A stretch of 64,000 bases of DNA from Pedobacter sp. AJM (GTDB lineage: Bacteria > Bacteroidota > Bacteroidia > Sphingobacteriales > Sphingobacteriaceae), in the NCBI RefSeq assembly GCF_002197755.1, contig NZ_NHOT01000001.1, forward strand, positions 835,027-899,026, in the 5' to 3' direction. A model generated the notes under the pieces. The model ran no database searches, was not told the DNA's origin, and worked only from the letters and a program-made list of their open reading frames with translations. Every line of letters starts with the position of its first letter. The first letter of the stretch is position 1. Made by a program: the position numbers and the translations under genes. Below are positions 26,440 through 34,853 of the stretch, piece by piece.

Positions 26440-28074
26440 TTACATCATACCACCCATACCGCCGCCACCCATAGGAGGCATTGGTGCACCACCTTCTTCA
26501 GGCTCGTCTGCTAAAACAACTTCTGTAGTCAATAACATGGCTGCAATAGATGCCGCATTTTCTAAGGCTACACGACTTACTTTAGTTGGATCGATTACAC
26601 CGGCACCAATTAAATTTTCGTAAACATCAGTACGGGCATTATAACCGTAATCTGCAGTACCTTCTTTCACTTTCTGAACTACGATAGAACCTTCAATACC
26701 GGCATTTTCGCAAATCTGGCGTAAAGGCTCTTCAATCGCACGACGGATGATTTGGATACCTGTATTCTCATCTTCGTTAACACCTTTTAAATCGGCAAGA
26801 GCAGCTACCGCACGGATAAATGCTACACCACCACCAGCAACAATACCTTCTTCTACTGCTGCACGTGTAGCATGTAAGGCATCATCAACACGGTCTTTTT
26901 TCTCTTTCATTTCCACTTCACTTGCTGCACCTACATAAAGAACGGCAACACCGCCAGCCAATTTAGCTAAACGCTCTTGTAATTTTTCTTTATCATAATC
27001 AGAAGTAGTAGTTTCAATCTGTGCTTTAATCTGACTTACGCGAGATTTAATATCTTCTGAATTTCCGGCACCATTAATAACAGTGGTATTGTCTTTATCA
27101 ACTACCACTTTCTCCGCAGAACCTAAATAAGTTAAATCAGCATTTTCTAATTTATAACCTCTTTCTTCTGACACTACGATACCGCCAGTTAAAATTGCGA
27201 TATCTTCTAACATGGCTTTTCTTCTGTCTCCAAAACCTGGCGCTTTCACTGCAACCACTTTCAGAGAACCACGGATTTTGTTCACTACTAATGTAGCTAA
27301 AGCTTCGCCGTCTAAATCTTCAGAAATGATCACCAATGGTTTACCAGTCTGAACAGTTTTTTCCAATACCGGCAACAATTCTTTCATGTTGCTGATTTTT
27401 TTATCGTAGATTAAAATGTATGGGCTATCTAATTCAGCTTCCATTTTATCTGCGTTGGTTACAAAGTATGGAGATAAATAACCTCTGTCAAACTGCATAC
27501 CTTCTACCGTTTTTACTTCAGTTTCAGTACCTTTTGCTTCCTCAACAGTGATTACACCATCTTTACCCACTTTGCTCATGGCTTCAGCAATTAAAGCACC
27601 GATTACCTCATCATTGTTTGCAGAAATGGATGCAACTTGTTTGATTTTATTATTGTCTTCACCAACCGTTTGAGATTGCTCTTTTAAGTTAGCTACAACA
27701 GCAGCAACAGCTTTATCAATACCGCGTTTTAAATCCATCGGATTTGCACCGGCAGCAACATTTTTAATACCAGTTGTAATGATGGCCTGAGCCAACACAG
27801 TTGCAGTAGTCGTTCCGTCACCAGCAATATCTGCTGTTTTAGAAGCCACTTCTTTAACCATTTGTGCACCCATGTTTTCAACCGCATCTTTCAATTCGAT
27901 CTCTTTAGCAACGGTAACACCATCTTTGGTAATTGCCGGAGAACCGAATTTTTTATCGATAATTACATTACGACCTTTAGGGCCTAAAGTTACTTTTACT
28001 GCATTCGCTAAGATATCAACACCACGTTTCAGGGCGTCACGTGCTTCCACGTTATATTTTACTTGTTTTGACAT
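26440..28074 (-). CDS. groL: 60 kDa chaperonin GroEL
   Basis: A 544-residue chaperonin forming the ATP-driven folding cage. Family hallmarks are full: [21 protein letters not shown] near the N-terminus, [30 protein letters not shown] and the C-terminal Gly-Gly-Met tail (GGGGMGGMM). It lies 119 bases downstream of groES on the same strand. The intergenic space holds a short intergenic repeat (28170-28188). Confidence 0.97.
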   Translation of the reverse strand: MSKQVKYNVEARDALKRGVDILANAVKVTLGPKGRNVIIDKKFGSPAITKDGVTVAKEIELKDAVENMGAQMVKEVASKTADIAGDGTTTATVLAQAIITTGIKNVAAGANPMDLKRGIDKAVAAVVANLKEQSQTVGEDNNKIKQVASISANNDEVIGALIAEAMSKVGKDGVITVEEAKGTETEVKTVEGMQFDRGYLSPYFVTNADKMEAELDSPYILIYDKKISNMKELLPVLEKTVQTGKPLVIISEDLDGEALATLVVNKIRGSLKVVAVKAPGFGDRRKAMLEDIAILTGGIVVSEERGYKLENADLTYLGSAEKVVVDKDNTTVINGAGNSEDIKSRVSQIKAQIETTTSDYDKEKLQERLAKLAGGVAVLYVGAASEVEMKEKKDRVDDALHATRAAVEEGIVAGGGVAFIRAVAALADLKGVNEDENTGIQIIRRAIEEPLRQICENAGIEGSIVVQKVKEGTADYGYNARTDVYENLIGAGVIDPTKVSRVALENAASIAAMLLTTEVVLADEPEEGGAPMPPMGGGGMGGMM

Positions 28075-28169
28075 TTCTTTTTAAATTTTTGAATGATTGT
28101 GTGATAGAATAGTTGAATACCCGATCTTATAATTAGTTACCTGATTAATGCTGAATTCACGCATTCGAA

Positions 28170-28188
28170 ATTCAGTCATTCAATCATT
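28170..28188. repeat. ATTCAGTCATTCAATCATT intergenic repeat
   Basis: It shares the words GAATGATTG / ATTCAATCATT with 28091-28099 and with 57713-57788. It lies between groES and groEL. Confidence 0.45.
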
Positions 28189-28193
28189 ATTTA

Positions 28194-28484
28194 TTATCCT
28201 ACAACAGCGTAAATATCAGTTTCACGCATGATCAGGTAATCTTTGCCTTCATAAGGAAACTCGGTGCCACCGTATTTACCATAAATTACAACATCTCCAA
28301 CTTTTACACTCGCTTTCTTACCTTCAGCATCTTCTTCAGAAACAGAAACTACGGTTCCCTTAGATGGTTTTTCTTTAGCAGTATCAGGGATATACAAACC
28401 CGATGCAGTTTTTTCTTCCGCCGCAGCTGGTTCAACTATTACTCTGTTCGAACTGCCAGCAATTGGTTTTAGGTTTAACGCCAT
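28194..28484 (-). CDS. groS: 10 kDa co-chaperonin GroES
   Basis: A 96-residue co-chaperonin forming the lid of the GroEL cage. IKPIAGSSNRVIVEPAAAEEKTASGLYIPDTAKEKPSKGTVVSV includes the mobile loop, and KVGDVVIYGKYGGTEF the roof-side core. It is the first gene of the groESL operon. No CIRCE inverted repeat was seen upstream, so heat-shock control would use another mechanism. Confidence 0.96.
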   Translation of the reverse strand: MALNLKPIAGSSNRVIVEPAAAEEKTASGLYIPDTAKEKPSKGTVVSVSEEDAEGKKASVKVGDVVIYGKYGGTEFPYEGKDYLIMRETDIYAVVG

Positions 28485-28563
28485 AACTTTTATTATTTTT
28501 TATATTAATTTGAGTTTTTACTAAGCCTGCAAGTACACTTTTTATGCCAATAGGTTTTGAGGG

Positions 28564-28571
28564 ACAAATTT
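28564..28571 (-). promoter_or_regulatory. Candidate -7 element of groESL
   Basis: The complement reads TAAATTTG, an exact TAnnTTTG, about 80 bases before the groES ATG. TTTTGACA lies upstream but only 12 bases away, too close for a standard -33 box. Confidence 0.35.
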
Positions 28572-28649
28572 ACACCCGTACTGTCAAAATATAAATGATC
28601 AGGGGATAGAAGGTGTCAGCTTGGCAGGCCCGATAGCACACATTGCAGG

Positions 28650-28673
28650 TTATAAAGCTCCTTTAAAAAGAGC
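28650..28673 (-). terminator. Weak terminator after the PD40 lipoprotein gene
   Basis: The complement reads GCTCTTT, loop TTA, AAGGAGC, then TTTAT, located between the PD40 stop (28699) and groES. Confidence 0.35.
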
Positions 28674-28698
28674 AAGGGTTAAGCAGGGTTTGAAAAAA

Positions 28699-29634
28699 TT
28701 ATTTTAATGTCGCGGTTGGATAGGTACCTTTATCAACTACTGTTTTAATGTTACCTTTTAAATCGGAAACATAAATCTTACTTTGACTAAATGGTTTTTC
28801 AGCTCCGCTGAAGAAAATCCGGTTATCGGCCGTTACAAAAACATCCAGCGCGTTCATTCCTTCAGGCGAAATGCGGCTTACTTTTTTCGAATCCGCTTCT
28901 AGGATAAAAACAGCTTCAGCCTGATGATGTAATTCTTCAACCGGCTTCCCGTATCTGGCATTAAAAATCAGTTTTCTCCCATCACTGGTATAAAAGAAAC
29001 GGCTGCTGCTCAAAAATTGATAATCAGGGCCAAAACAGTCTGTTATTTTCTTTGTGTCTGTCAGCTTTCCAGTCTTATTAAACGTATACAGGTTTTTCAG
29101 ATCGTGTGCAACCAATTCAGTTTCATTTTTCCAGCTGGGTGAAAACAGACTATCTGCCGGTTTACTATCCAGCAAGATAAAACCTGTATTATCCGCTTTT
29201 ATGACCCCCACCTTCCAAATATGTTGCTTATCTAAAAAATTAAAGGCTATAGTTCTCCCGTCCGGCGACCACATGGCATGATCATAGTCCTTGCTGTCAG
29301 CCTGTAATTGCAACTGACTTTTACTTTCCATATCCGCAATCCAGATGCTTTTATTGCCTGCGCTATCGGTTACGGTATAAGCCAGTTTATTTCCATCAGG
29401 AGAGATTGCTGGATGCGTAGCACCACCAAAGGAAATCTGTTTCATGGTATCAATACTGGTGGCCACAATTTTACTTCCATCCTGATATGCAAGGGCAAAA
29501 CTTTTACTGCTTAATGAAACCGTATCTAAAACTGCTGAAGTTTTTTGTTGACGATCGTTATTGGCATTACAGGCCAAAAATAAACCAAGGCCGGTAACCG
29601 CGATTACCACTAAATATAAATTCAATTTAATCAT
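28699..29634 (-). CDS. TolB-like PD40 beta-propeller lipoprotein
   Basis: A 311-residue protein. The signal peptide ends in LFLAC with Cys22 as the lipidation site, followed by NANNDRQ. Successive blades of the WD40-like PD40 type are visible (SPDGNKLAYTVTDSAGNKSIWIAD, SPDGRTIAFNFLD, TSDGRKLIFNARYG). Such proteins bind partners at the envelope; no enzymatic motif is seen. The ATG at 29634 is preferred over a TTG two codons upstream because MIKLNLYL begins a good signal peptide. Probable single-gene unit. Confidence 0.8.
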   Translation of the reverse strand: MIKLNLYLVVIAVTGLGLFLACNANNDRQQKTSAVLDTVSLSSKSFALAYQDGSKIVATSIDTMKQISFGGATHPAISPDGNKLAYTVTDSAGNKSIWIADMESKSQLQLQADSKDYDHAMWSPDGRTIAFNFLDKQHIWKVGVIKADNTGFILLDSKPADSLFSPSWKNETELVAHDLKNLYTFNKTGKLTDTKKITDCFGPDYQFLSSSRFFYTSDGRKLIFNARYGKPVEELHHQAEAVFILEADSKKVSRISPEGMNALDVFVTADNRIFFSGAEKPFSQSKIYVSDLKGNIKTVVDKGTYPTATLK

Positions 29635-29660
29635 CCACAATTTTACGAATTGTTTAAAGC

Positions 29661-29695
29661 AAAAAAGATCCGGTTGCTATAGAAACACGGATCTT
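29661..29695 (-). terminator. Terminator after the DUF4197 gene
   Basis: AAGATCCG (29665-29672) pairs with CGGATCTT (29688-29695); a T-run follows on the complement strand. Confidence 0.7.
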
Positions 29696-29747
29696 CTCTT
29701 ATTTATGATTTTAACAAGACTTAACGCATATGACCTGCAAGATTCTT

Positions 29748-30503
29748 TTAACCTTTTTTCCTATTGGCGTAACCAAATACCTTTTGCAGCAATGTGGTAC
29801 TTCGTGAATTAAGATTTCCCCTGATTTTGAGTTCCTCTTTTGCCACTTCTATAAACAAACCATCTATTGCCTTTTGCGTAACATAACCGGTTAAATCTGT
29901 GCTTACGGGCTTAACCAATGGCAAACGGTTATATTGGGTAGTCAGATCTGAATAGTATTTACCTGCATTTACCTTATTCAAACTATTCTTAACGACAGGG
30001 CTAAATTTCTCAAGCAATTGCGCGGTAGTTACACGTTTAAAATAAGAAGTTGCAGCATCATTATTGCCAAGTAAAATATTGCTGGCATCCGCTAAAGTCA
30101 TTTGCTTAATTGCAGCAATAAAAATTGGCTTTGCTTCTTTGGCAGCATCTTCAGCAGCACGGTTCAAACTCAAAATAACATTGTCGCAAAGACTGTTTAA
30201 GCCAATGCTGCGTAATGTTTTTTCTACCTTCTGCGCTTCAGGTGGCATTAAAATTTTAACCGCTAAATTACCCAGAAACCCATCTCTTGCCGATAATCGG
30301 TCAGCTCCGGCTGAAACACCAATTTGTAAGGCTTCCTTTATTCCCTGCCCAATCTCCAGTTGGCTCGGTGTTCCGGTGGAAGAAGTAGTGCGCTGTTTTT
30401 CGGTAACCTTTTTAAAAATATCGTTCAGTTTAATCTGAGCATCTGCCCGCAGGTTGGCCAATAAAATAAGTGCCAGGGATGCCGATAAAATAATTTTTTT
30501 CAT
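29748..30503 (-). CDS. Exported DUF4197 family protein
   Basis: A 251-residue protein with a signal peptide (KKIILSASLALILLANLRADAQ). The mature part matches DUF4197: IGQGIKEALQIGVSAGADRLSARDGFLGN, AAEDAAKEAKPIFIAAIKQMTLADASNILLGN and DGLFIEVAKEELKIRGN. It is all-helical and predicted periplasmic. No biochemical role is established for the family. It is monocistronic, ended by the hairpin at 29661. Confidence 0.88.
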   Translation of the reverse strand: MKKIILSASLALILLANLRADAQIKLNDIFKKVTEKQRTTSSTGTPSQLEIGQGIKEALQIGVSAGADRLSARDGFLGNLAVKILMPPEAQKVEKTLRSIGLNSLCDNVILSLNRAAEDAAKEAKPIFIAAIKQMTLADASNILLGNNDAATSYFKRVTTAQLLEKFSPVVKNSLNKVNAGKYYSDLTTQYNRLPLVKPVSTDLTGYVTQKAIDGLFIEVAKEELKIRGNLNSRSTTLLQKVFGYANRKKG

Positions 30504-30720
30504 TGTATGTGTTTATCCCTTCAGGAGCAAAAGATCTGCCATAAACTAAAGTGCGCATTTGTTTTTCAAATATAACACTTTGACGGACTGACAAATGTTA
30601 TATTTAATACCGGTAAGGTTTTTAAAAATTAAAGTCTATTCCTTAATTCATGAGTTTATTCCATATCACTCAGAAATATTTTTTATACTTGAAAGATTAT
30701 TTGATATAGCTACCCATTTT

Positions 30721-31299
30721 TTGAAGTTTATAAAAAACACAGCTGGAAATCACCAGCAAGATGATGCCAAATTAATTGCCGAGTATAAAAGTACCGGCAA
30801 TTTAGATGCATTAGGTACGCTTTACAATAAATACATGCATTTGGTTTTTGGGGTTTGTTTAAATTATTTTAAAGATGAAGAGCAAAGCAAAGATGCGGTG
30901 ATGCAAATCTTTGAAGAATTAGTAACCAAGCTTAAAGTTCATGAAGTGCAGAACTTCAAAAGCTGGCTTCATGTTTTAACCCGAAACCATTGTTTAATGG
31001 CACTCAGGAAATCTGCGAAGCAAAATAACATTTCTATTGATGACACTTTTGTGGAAAACAGCGAGTTGGTGCATCTAGATATGGACAACACAAAAGAAAC
31101 GCAGCTTACCATTATGGAAAAGTGCATGGAAACCTTGCCTGAAGAACAGCGGAAAAGCGTAGATTTATTTTATCTACAAGAAAAGTGCTATAAAGAAGTG
31201 GCCGACATAACCGGCTATGATATGCTGAAGGTAAAAAGTTATATTCAGAATGGTAAGCGTAACCTGAAGATTTGTATAGAAAAAAACAGTGGTGAATAA
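30721..31299 (+). CDS. ECF-type RNA polymerase sigma factor
   Basis: Sigma-70 family member of about 193 residues from the TTG at 30721. Region 2 is GNLDALGTLYNKYMHLVFGVCLNYFKDEEQSKDAVMQIFEEL with FKSWLHVLTRNHCLMALRK. Region 4 is ETLPEEQRKSVDLFYLQEKCYKEVADITGYDMLKVKSYIQNGKRNL. The frame stays open to an ATG at 30595, but the extra 42 residues do not resemble sigma sequence, so I prefer the TTG giving LKFIKNTAGNHQQDDAKLIAEYK. It overlaps the composite anti-sigma/TonB gene by 11 bases, so the two are coupled. Confidence 0.82.
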   Translation: MKFIKNTAGNHQQDDAKLIAEYKSTGNLDALGTLYNKYMHLVFGVCLNYFKDEEQSKDAVMQIFEELVTKLKVHEVQNFKSWLHVLTRNHCLMALRKSAKQNNISIDDTFVENSELVHLDMDNTKETQLTIMEKCMETLPEEQRKSVDLFYLQEKCYKEVADITGYDMLKVKSYIQNGKRNLKICIEKNSGE

Positions 31300-32596
31300 C
31301 GATTGGTTAGATATTGATGTACTGGAGGATTACCTGGATGGTAAGCTTGACGCTAAGGCTATGCACTTTGTAGAAAGGCAGGCTTTGGAGGATCCTTTCG
31401 TGGCTGATGCACTGGAAGGGCTGAAACAGTCACCGCAACGCAAACAGACGCTTTCTATCCTGCAAAAACAACTTCATGATCGCATTTCTCAAAAACCGGT
31501 TAAACGCAAACTCTGGGGAGTTACCACACAAAGGTTAAGTATTGCGGCCACAGCCACTGTTGCCTTTATTGCAGTAAGCATTCTTTTCTTTATGCGGGAA
31601 ACTAACCGTAGAAATGCTGAAACCGCTGCACGGAGGGCAAATGGTGTTATCGTAAATTTAGACACCAACACTTCAATTGCTGCAACATCAAAACCAAAGG
31701 ATACGGCATTAAAAGCTGCTGACCAGACTAAATCAACTTTAATTGATCAGGCGATTGCCAAAGCGAAAACAGAAGATTTAGCCAAAAATACAAAAGCTGC
31801 ACCAATAGTTAAGGCTGCAGAAAAAACAGCTTCAACACCTAAGCCAGCCGATCAATATGAAAGGTTTAGTCAGGTTAAACAGGCACCACTTTCTACTGCA
31901 CGCCAAATGGAAACCATGACTGAACAGCAAAATACGGTAATGGCTTCCGCTGCACCATCTGTTGCTGCCGATAAAATTATTTTTAGTGGCAATGTGGTTG
32001 ATCAAAGAAATGGATTACCTGTTCAGGGTGCGGTAGTAAAAATTGCAGGTTCAGATAAAATTACAGCAACCAATGCCAATGGTTATTTTGCTTTACCAGC
32101 AGACAGCAATGCTAAAAATAAAGACCTGGTGATTAATGCCATCGGTTACAGGGAAACGCCTGTTTCGGGCACTCAAGACCCTAATATGATTCGGGAAGCT
32201 TTAAGCGGCAACAAATCACTCAATGAAATGGCCTTGATTACCAGATCAAATGGCAGAAAAAAGGAAAATGTACCTGCTCCTAAAATCGTATTGCGGTCTG
32301 AACAAAATCTGGACGGGAAAGTAATCGGAGAAATCACTAAACCCATCCCCGTTTCTACTATTGATTATAAACAGTATTTAGAAAATAACAATAAGCTTTA
32401 TAATCCTAAAGGACCATCACAGTTTGTTATTTTAGGTTTTAAAGTTAAAAAGAACGGAAGGCCAACCAACATTAAGGTTGTAAAATCATTGAATAAAAAG
32501 GCTGATGCAGAAGCCAAACGACTGATCGAAACTGGCCCGGATTGGGTATTGCCAAAACAAGGGACTGACCTGGTTGAAATGAGTGTGAAGTTTTAA
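31289..32596 (+). CDS. Composite membrane protein: anti-sigma-like N-terminus, CarboxypepD-regulatory domain, TonB C-terminus
   Basis: A 435-residue protein starting at a GTG overlapping the sigma gene. Residues 1-70 are a short acidic region resembling cytoplasmic anti-sigma zones (LEDYLDGKLDAKAMHFVERQALEDPFVADALEGL). One membrane helix spans ~84-102. An Ala/Lys/Thr-rich linker follows, then a carboxypeptidase-regulatory-like beta domain (~230-300, FSGNVVDQRNGLPVQGAVVKIAG). The C-terminal ~80 residues are a TonB-like domain (FVILGFKVKKNGRPTNIKVVKSLNKKADAEAKRLI). Likely it controls the sigma factor encoded before it and links it to an envelope signal; this is inference. Confidence 0.75.
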   Translation: MVNNDWLDIDVLEDYLDGKLDAKAMHFVERQALEDPFVADALEGLKQSPQRKQTLSILQKQLHDRISQKPVKRKLWGVTTQRLSIAATATVAFIAVSILFFMRETNRRNAETAARRANGVIVNLDTNTSIAATSKPKDTALKAADQTKSTLIDQAIAKAKTEDLAKNTKAAPIVKAAEKTASTPKPADQYERFSQVKQAPLSTARQMETMTEQQNTVMASAAPSVAADKIIFSGNVVDQRNGLPVQGAVVKIAGSDKITATNANGYFALPADSNAKNKDLVINAIGYRETPVSGTQDPNMIREALSGNKSLNEMALITRSNGRKKENVPAPKIVLRSEQNLDGKVIGEITKPIPVSTIDYKQYLENNNKLYNPKGPSQFVILGFKVKKNGRPTNIKVVKSLNKKADAEAKRLIETGPDWVLPKQGTDLVEMSVKF

Positions 32597-32710
32597 TCAT
32601 ATTGGCGTTGATGATTAATTTAAAGCCTTCAAAGAAAAACCTTAATTTCATCTTATCGAACCTTTAACATTCAGATTGATGATCGTATGATTAATTCGTT
32701 TTGGTGAATA

Positions 32711-32786
32711 GTTTCCCGCTGATTTAAAAAGATAAACGCCGATTTTATAAAGCCTCTGCGAAAATTTGTGCAATCAGCGGGGAGAA
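32711..32786. repeat. Inverted CCCGCTGATT / AATCAGCGGG intergenic repeat
   Basis: CCCGCTGATT (32715-32724) is the exact complement of AATCAGCGGG (32772-32781). Similar words recur at 53453-53593 and 54785-54827. This is the main content of the 352-base gap 32597-32948, which otherwise holds only the PiT terminator and no gene. Confidence 0.6.
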
Positions 32787-32892
32787 ATTTAGCGTGTATG
32801 ATATTCCGACTCTATTTTTAATCCTATATACACTTTCCCCTCTTTGCGAAAAACTTAGCAATCTTTGCGATTACAAACGACCACTTTGATCA

Positions 32893-32923
32893 TAAAAAAA
32901 GACCAGAGCTAAAGCTTTGGTCT
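32893..32923 (-). terminator. Terminator after the phosphate transporter gene
   Basis: AGACCAGAGCT (32900-32910) pairs with AGCTTTGGTCT (32913-32923) with one G-U pair. An A-run on the left gives a T-run on the complement strand. Confidence 0.78.
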
Positions 32924-32948
32924 TTCTATATTTTTAAAATATGATCAA

Positions 32949-33959
32949 TTATTTGAAGTAATAAATACCAGCATAAATGATCGCTGCCAATGTTGCTGAT
33001 ACCGGAATGGTTAATACCCAGGCCCAGATCAGGTTAATGGTTACCCCCCAACGTACTGCTGATACACTTTTTACCAAGCCTACACCCACAATTGAACCTG
33101 TTATGGTATGTGTGGTAGAAACCGGAATAGCAAAATGTTCTGTAATCCCTAAGGTTACCGCACCTGCCGTTTCAGCAGCAACACCCTCAAGCGCTGTTAC
33201 CTTCGTGATTTTAGAACCCATTGTTTTCACAATTTTCCAGCCACCGCTCATGGTACCTAAAGATATGGCTGAATAACAGGCAATCGGAACCCAGGTTGGT
33301 AGTGCTTCAAAATCAGGAATTACCTTTGATGCGATTAAAGCCGTAGCAATAATACCCATTACCTTCTGTGCATCGTTACCACCGTGGAAGAAACTTAAAG
33401 CTGCTGAAGAGAGTAATTGTAACCGCTTAAACCATTTTTCTGCAGTTGAAGGCTTTGCATAACGACAAATGTTAATGATGATCAGGGTAATGACTACCGA
33501 AATCACCATACCAATAATCGGTGCCAATACAATAAATGAAACAATTTTAACGACATAGCTCATATTAACCGCATCCAGCGGACTAGCACCGGTAAGTAAA
33601 GCATGTGTCATCCCTGCGCCAGCAAAACCACCAATCAGTGTATGCGACGAACTCGATGGAATACCATACCACCAGGTTAAAAGGTTCCAGATAATTGCGG
33701 CAACAAGGCCCGCCAGAATAACTTCAAGCGTAATATAATTTTCGATCACCGTTTTAGCAACCGTATTGGCTACCTTATGGTCGGTAAAATAAAAGTAAGC
33801 GGCAAAATTGAAAAGTGCAGCCCACAAAACCGCCTGAAAAGGCGTAAGAACTTTTGTAGAAACAACCGTTGCAATCGAATTAGCGGCATCGTGAAAGCCG
33901 TTAATGTAATCGAAAGCAATGGCCAGAATTACAACAACAACCAATAAGGTAGTTACCAT
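32949..33959 (-). CDS. Inorganic phosphate transporter, PiT family
   Basis: A 336-residue membrane transporter that imports phosphate (or metal phosphate) with a cation. Both PHO-4 repeats are present, the first with DYINGFHDAANSIATVVSTKVLTP and the second with SAALSFFHGGNDAQKVMGIIATALIAS. GIPSSSSHTLIGGFAGAG and AIPVSTTHTITGSIVGVG are the family's matching half motifs. It lies 12 bases after the DUF47 gene, in a fixed pairing (PiT accessory). The shared promoter carries Pho-box-like direct repeats. Confidence 0.93.
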   Translation of the reverse strand: MVTTLLVVVVILAIAFDYINGFHDAANSIATVVSTKVLTPFQAVLWAALFNFAAYFYFTDHKVANTVAKTVIENYITLEVILAGLVAAIIWNLLTWWYGIPSSSSHTLIGGFAGAGMTHALLTGASPLDAVNMSYVVKIVSFIVLAPIIGMVISVVITLIIINICRYAKPSTAEKWFKRLQLLSSAALSFFHGGNDAQKVMGIIATALIASKVIPDFEALPTWVPIACYSAISLGTMSGGWKIVKTMGSKITKVTALEGVAAETAGAVTLGITEHFAIPVSTTHTITGSIVGVGLVKSVSAVRWGVTINLIWAWVLTIPVSATLAAIIYAGIYYFK

Positions 33960-33971
33960 GTTTGTTTTTTA

Positions 33972-34613
33972 TTAAGCGTTTTTAACCAGGATAGTTTCAA
34001 GCACATTCGCCACATCTTCGCACTTATCGGTCGCTTTTTCTATCGTTTGTAAAACCTCTTTTTGTTTAATTAATTCAATTGCATTGGTTTCATATTCAAA
34101 CAAACGCGCAACCGCCAGCGTAAACACGTAGTCGGCCTGGTTTTCACCACTGTTAATACGGATACAGGCATCGGCAATTACACGAATATTTTTAAAGCTG
34201 CGCAATTCTTTAATCGCCTTATCAATGTCGGTACACATTTCCACCAAAAGCTCTGCAATTTTAACAATTGGTTCATTAATGGTGTTCATATTGTACATCT
34301 GCATACGATTTGCAGTGCCATAAATATAATCAGCAACATCATCAACAGCCGTTGCCAGCTGGTGGATATCTTCACGATCAAACGGTGTAATAAAATTTCT
34401 GCTTAATTCCAGAAAGATGGAGTGCGTAATATCATCACCTACATGCTCCAGGCGTTCAATTTCTTTAAAAATAGTTTTTCTGCTTTCAGCATCTGCGGTG
34501 CTAACCATCTCTAAAAGAGATTCTGCAATCTTTAAAGCGTTACTGCCAGCTTGCTCAAAAAGAGGATGGAATTTTCTATCTTGAGGGGTAAAGAACTTAA
34601 AAATATTGTTCAT
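33972..34613 (-). CDS. DUF47 (PhoU-like) PiT accessory protein
   Basis: A 213-residue helical protein of the DUF47/TIGR00153 family, related to PhoU. Markers are FFTPQDRKFHPLFEQAG, ERLEHVGDDITHSIFLELSRNFITPFDREDIHQLATAVDDVADYI and later KEVLQTIEKATDKCEDVAN. Members are encoded next to PiT transporters and are thought to modulate them. It is first in the operon with the PiT gene. Confidence 0.92.
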   Translation of the reverse strand: MNNIFKFFTPQDRKFHPLFEQAGSNALKIAESLLEMVSTADAESRKTIFKEIERLEHVGDDITHSIFLELSRNFITPFDREDIHQLATAVDDVADYIYGTANRMQMYNMNTINEPIVKIAELLVEMCTDIDKAIKELRSFKNIRVIADACIRINSGENQADYVFTLAVARLFEYETNAIELIKQKEVLQTIEKATDKCEDVANVLETILVKNA

Positions 34614-34632
34614 GTTAATTCTTAATATGGCA

Positions 34633-34640
34633 CAAATCTA
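34633..34640 (-). promoter_or_regulatory. TAnnTTTG -7 element of the DUF47-PiT operon
   Basis: The complement reads TAGATTTG, an exact match, 19 bases before the ATG at 34613. The -33 position is occupied by the direct repeat at 34650-34666 instead of TTTG. Confidence 0.55.
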
Positions 34641-34649
34641 CAAGCTCAA

Positions 34650-34666
34650 TGTTAAGTTAATGTTAA
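34650..34666 (-). promoter_or_regulatory. Pho-box-like direct repeat
   Basis: On the complement strand TTAACA-TTAAC-TTAACA: two 6-base repeats with an 11-base period, the spacing of PhoB/PhoP binding sites and close to the Bacillus PhoP consensus. It sits just upstream of the -7 box of a phosphate transport operon. Confidence 0.5.
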
Positions 34667-34853
34667 TTTACATATTATTATTAAGGATTAAATGTAAATA
34701 AGCTAAGTTTCTGTTATTCTGAGCTTACCGTAACATTAATTTAAATAACTTTCATATAAACTGATACATACTCAGACAGCATTACCAATTGTAACCCAAA
34801 CTGTTAAAAAACCTTTCCAACATAGAATTGTTTAACACCGATAAGCCATAATC

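Noticed and set aside
28528..28550. Sigma-54-like TTGGCA ... TTGCA on the complement strand upstream of groES
   Set aside because: The GG-to-GC distance is 18 bases rather than the required 12, so it is not a -24/-12 promoter.
28485..28600. CIRCE heat-shock operator search upstream of groES
   Set aside because: No 9-base inverted repeat with a 9-base spacer resembling TTAGCACTC was found.
30595..30720. 42-residue N-terminal extension of the ECF sigma factor
   Set aside because: The extension is hydrophobic, AT-rich and unlike sigma region 2; the TTG at 30721 gives a normal ECF length.
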